NCBI GenBank assembly: GCA_963575745.1
Contig: CAUYUJ010006332.1
Span: 1 to 27,500 of the forward strand
Origin: Prorocentrum cordatum
Taxonomy: Eukaryota; Sar; Dinophyceae; Prorocentrales; Prorocentraceae
Direction of reading: 5' to 3'
DNA: 27,500 nucleotides
Below, piece after piece: positions 25,838-27,500 of this stretch (positions within the stretch are counted from its first letter, which is position 1; each line of letters starts with the position of its first letter). The notes below the pieces were generated by a model that ran no database searches, was not told the DNA's origin, and saw only the letters and a list, made by a program, of their open reading frames with translations. Position numbers and translations under genes: made by a program.

Positions 25838-26734
25838 TCTGGGTCACATCTGGTCCGTGGCAAGGCCTACCACTCCTCCGTGGTCGTAAACGGGGAGGAG
25901 TTCTTCTTCAGCGACGGCGGCGTCAGCAGCTCGTCCGGGCTGGCGAGTCACAAGAACCCGCAGAACCCGGACAGCGTGCCCCAGGTCTTCGACATGGGGA
26001 TGTCGGTGTACACCGGCAGCCAGGTGAGATCCACGCTGGACATCGAATGAAGAAACGTTGCATGAACATATGGTTTCGGAGGTCCTTGCGGATTTCTTGG
26101 ATCTGCGCTGGGCCCTTTGGCGGCGCGTCAGGCGCGCGCCGCTGGCGCGGTTCGCGCACCAGGGGGACGGGGAGTCCAGCGCCGATCCAAGAAATCCGAG
26201 CGGGCCTCCAAAGGCGTATGTTTATTATTCAGTTCATTCTTATTCTAGGACAGACACTTCCAGGCTGGCACGTACGACCTCCTCCGGAAGAATTGCAACT
26301 CCTTCTCGGATGTCGCCCTCTTCTACCTTCTGCACACGCGGCTGGACCCCAAGTACCGGGCGCTGGAGCAGCTCGGCCAGCGGGCCGGGGGCATGTTCGA
26401 GTCCCTGTCGGGTGGCCAGTACAAGGCGAACCCGAAGGCCGCCGACTTCGACATCGAGAAGCTGATCAAGGACATCGACCCGGACAAGATCTGGGCAACG
26501 CCTGGGCAGGCGACGGCCTGCAGCGCCTCTCTCCTCCTCCCCCTCCTCCCCCTCCGCCTCCCCATGCAGAAACAATGCCAAGTCAAGCTGGATCTGAGAA
26601 GGGAACTCGATGAGCATATAGTCAAATGGACAGTCGTGAACTTAGGGCGCTCAGGAGGGAGAGACTCCATGGAGCGTCCCACCCGAACTCGGCGGCGAGC
26701 CCAGGGGGGAGGCATAGGTGACCAGCCTTCTTAG
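25838..26734 (+). CDS. PPPDE/DeSI-like deubiquitinase or desumoylating isopeptidase, 5' partial, split by intron(s)
   Basis: PPPDE-fold cysteine peptidases remove SUMO or ubiquitin from proteins with a His/Cys pair. Exon 1 reads GKAYHSSVVVNGEEFFFSDG, where the His (25871-25873) sits in the conserved H-x-x-V-V-V-x-x-x-E-(Y/F)-x-F pattern. It continues NPQNPDSVPQVFDMGMSVYT. After an intron, exon 2 (from 26249) reads HFQAGTYDLLRKNCNSFSDV, with the catalytic Cys at 26294-26296 in the family's Y-x-L-x-x-x-N-C-N-x-F-S motif. It continues to AADFDIEKLIKDIDPDKIW. The tail to the stop at 26732-26734 is weaker and may include a second short intron. The N-terminal strand of the domain that normally precedes the His segment was not found, so an upstream exon is missing, unseen or lost; the 5' limit is approximate. 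No disabling change was seen in the conserved part. Whether the gene is expressed is unknown. Confidence 0.8.
26039..26248 (+). other. Intron made of a TIR element (introner candidate)
   Basis: The frame of exon 1 closes at a TGA at 26048-26050, and the protein resumes at 26249 after TTCTAG. Splicing GA (26039)...AG (26248) gives SQVRSTLDRHFQAGTY in frame. A canonical GT at 26024 also stays in frame but removes VRSTL, shortening what should be a helix. Most of the intron is a foldback element: arms 26061-26113 and 26173-26225 are about 80% inverted matches (GCGGATTTCTTGGATC and complement). GGAC flanks the unit at 26038-26041 and 26248-26251, as a 4-bp target duplication would. Dinoflagellate nuclear introns are known to use GC and GA donors as well as GT. 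Confidence 0.75.
26061..26225. mobile_element. TIR element, introner-related family, intronic copy
   Basis: Inverted arms of 53 bases start CATGAACATATGG and end in the complement of AATAAACATACGCC. The GC-rich loop is about 59 bases. The arm sequence is shared with 10441-10581 and, in part, with 22644-22890. It encodes no protein. Confidence 0.75.
26510..26569 (+). other. Possible second intron, GC-AG, 60 nt
   Basis: After CCTGGGCAG the sequence GCGACGG could be a GC donor. It is followed by a strong CTCCTCCCC polypyrimidine tract and CCCATGCAG at 26561-26569. Its length is a multiple of three and it has no stop, so the frame is open with or without splicing. The encoded ACSASLLLPLLPLRLP looks unlike the rest of the protein, which favours an intron. 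Confidence 0.45.
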
Positions 26735-26920
26735 AAGGCGGCGGGGCTTCTCAGAAGCCCTCGCGCCTTCTCAGAAGCATTCTTCTCAGAGGGCTTCTTA
26801 GAAGACGGCGGGGCTTATCAGAAGCCCTCGCGCCCTCTCAGAAGCATCCTGAGCCTTCTCAGAGGGCTTCGCAGATGGCGGCTTCTGCGAGGCCACGCCG
26901 CCTTCTGAGCAGGCTGGCCC
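26726..26920. repeat. CTTCTnAGAAG repeat cluster, copy 3
   Basis: CCTTCTTAGAAGG, GGCTTCTCAGAAGCC, CCTTCTCAGAAG and GAGGGCTTC words form two diverged tandem units (CGGCGGGGCTT-TCAGAAGCCCTCGCGCC twice, near 26739 and 26804). It begins right at the end of the DeSI-like open frame. Confidence 0.75.
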
Positions 26921-27369
26921 CCTCTGCGTTGCCCCTCCCCTGGAGCGCCGCCGACGCACTTCGAAAGGACTTTCATTCCACCTGCGGTCGGGCGCCAAGT
27001 GCAAACCAACAGCTGCGGCAATTCCTACCCAACCTCATCACACGAAGTGTGCACCAATGGACGATAACTACGTGCTTAATCACCACAGTATACCTATCTG
27101 CATCCTACTTGCATTTCCCACGCGACGTGCATCTGGGCAGATCCTGTTGGGGTAGTCTTCAAGTAATGACCCCGACAGCAGGGATTTTATCCAACAACAT
27201 TAATGCATGTTAGGCACGGCCTTGGCAGATTCGCCAGAAGCACCAAAGTCTACATGGGGGAGTCCACGGCAGAGCGCATGCGGTGAGATCAAGAATGCTG
27301 CAGGGGATGGTCGCAACACCTCGAATACAGGGACATCAGCTGTAGCTAGGATGGATATGACGAGGGCGT
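26921..27369. other. No gene supported
   Basis: Ordinary, mostly non-repetitive sequence. A 112-codon plus frame (26875-27213) runs through it without a recognisable domain. It could contain the 3' part of the upstream transcript, but nothing shows this. Confidence 0.35.
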
Positions 27370-27500
27370 ATGTGATGATGCTGATGGTGATGATGATGAT
27401 CATGGTGATGATGGTGGTGATGCTGATGATGATGCTGATGCCGAAGATGATGCTGATGCTGATGAAGATGATGATGAAATGTATGATGCTGCTGATGATG
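27370..27500. repeat. GAT/GCT trinucleotide array, runs off the end
   Basis: GATGATGCTGATGGTGATG-type triplets like those at 12455-13005 continue to the window edge. Confidence 0.95.

Overview
The window looks like nuclear DNA of a dinoflagellate. The best single piece of evidence is a complete 22-nt copy of the dinoflagellate spliced leader (SL) at 7573-7594 on the minus strand. Supporting this are the dense simple-sequence and minisatellite DNA, the very low gene density, decayed non-LTR retrotransposon reading frames and a non-canonical intron. Nothing bacterial (operons, Shine-Dalgarno sites) is seen, and no tRNA, rRNA or CRISPR array was recognised. Most long open frames are by-products of repeats (poly-Gly, poly-Asp, Ala-Ser, poly-Phe).

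Layout. 1-440: GCAT-rich degenerate repeat. 628-3711: a 3-kb block of 'CCAAGAGGCC'-type minisatellite and pyrimidine-rich long-period repeats, bounded by two related 40-bp imperfect palindromes. 3712-7594 (minus strand): a decayed LINE-like retrotransposon, read from 7594 downwards as SL, 154-bp palindrome, Ala/Glu-rich ORF1-like frames, endonuclease (GDFN motif) and the first half of a reverse transcriptase. 7595-13050: microsatellites, 'CTTGGGG' minisatellites, a GGTTCGA heptamer array and dispersed repeats. 13285-18660: further dispersed repeats, a possible second SL relic, a 72/73-bp satellite and a CAGCCT higher-order repeat. 19000-25600: a dense set of inverted-repeat elements, including a textbook 141-bp hAT-type MITE with an 8-bp target duplication at 22310-22450.

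25838-26734 (plus strand): the only gene-like locus I can support, a PPPDE/DeSI-type desumoylating isopeptidase-like gene. The conserved His and Cys lie on separate exons. The intron between them is almost entirely a terminal-inverted-repeat element whose relatives lie elsewhere in the window. It is flanked by a 4-bp direct repeat, so it fits an 'introner' (an intron born by transposon insertion). A degenerate SL-like sequence lies just upstream. 26735-27500: CTTCTnAGAAG repeats, unassigned sequence and a GAT repeat running off the end.

The most interesting system is therefore the traffic of mobile DNA: an SL-tagged retroelement, a transposon-derived intron and several small inverted-repeat families, some caught with target duplications. 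Everything was read by eye, without alignment or database searches; repeat edges are approximate unless exact ends are stated.
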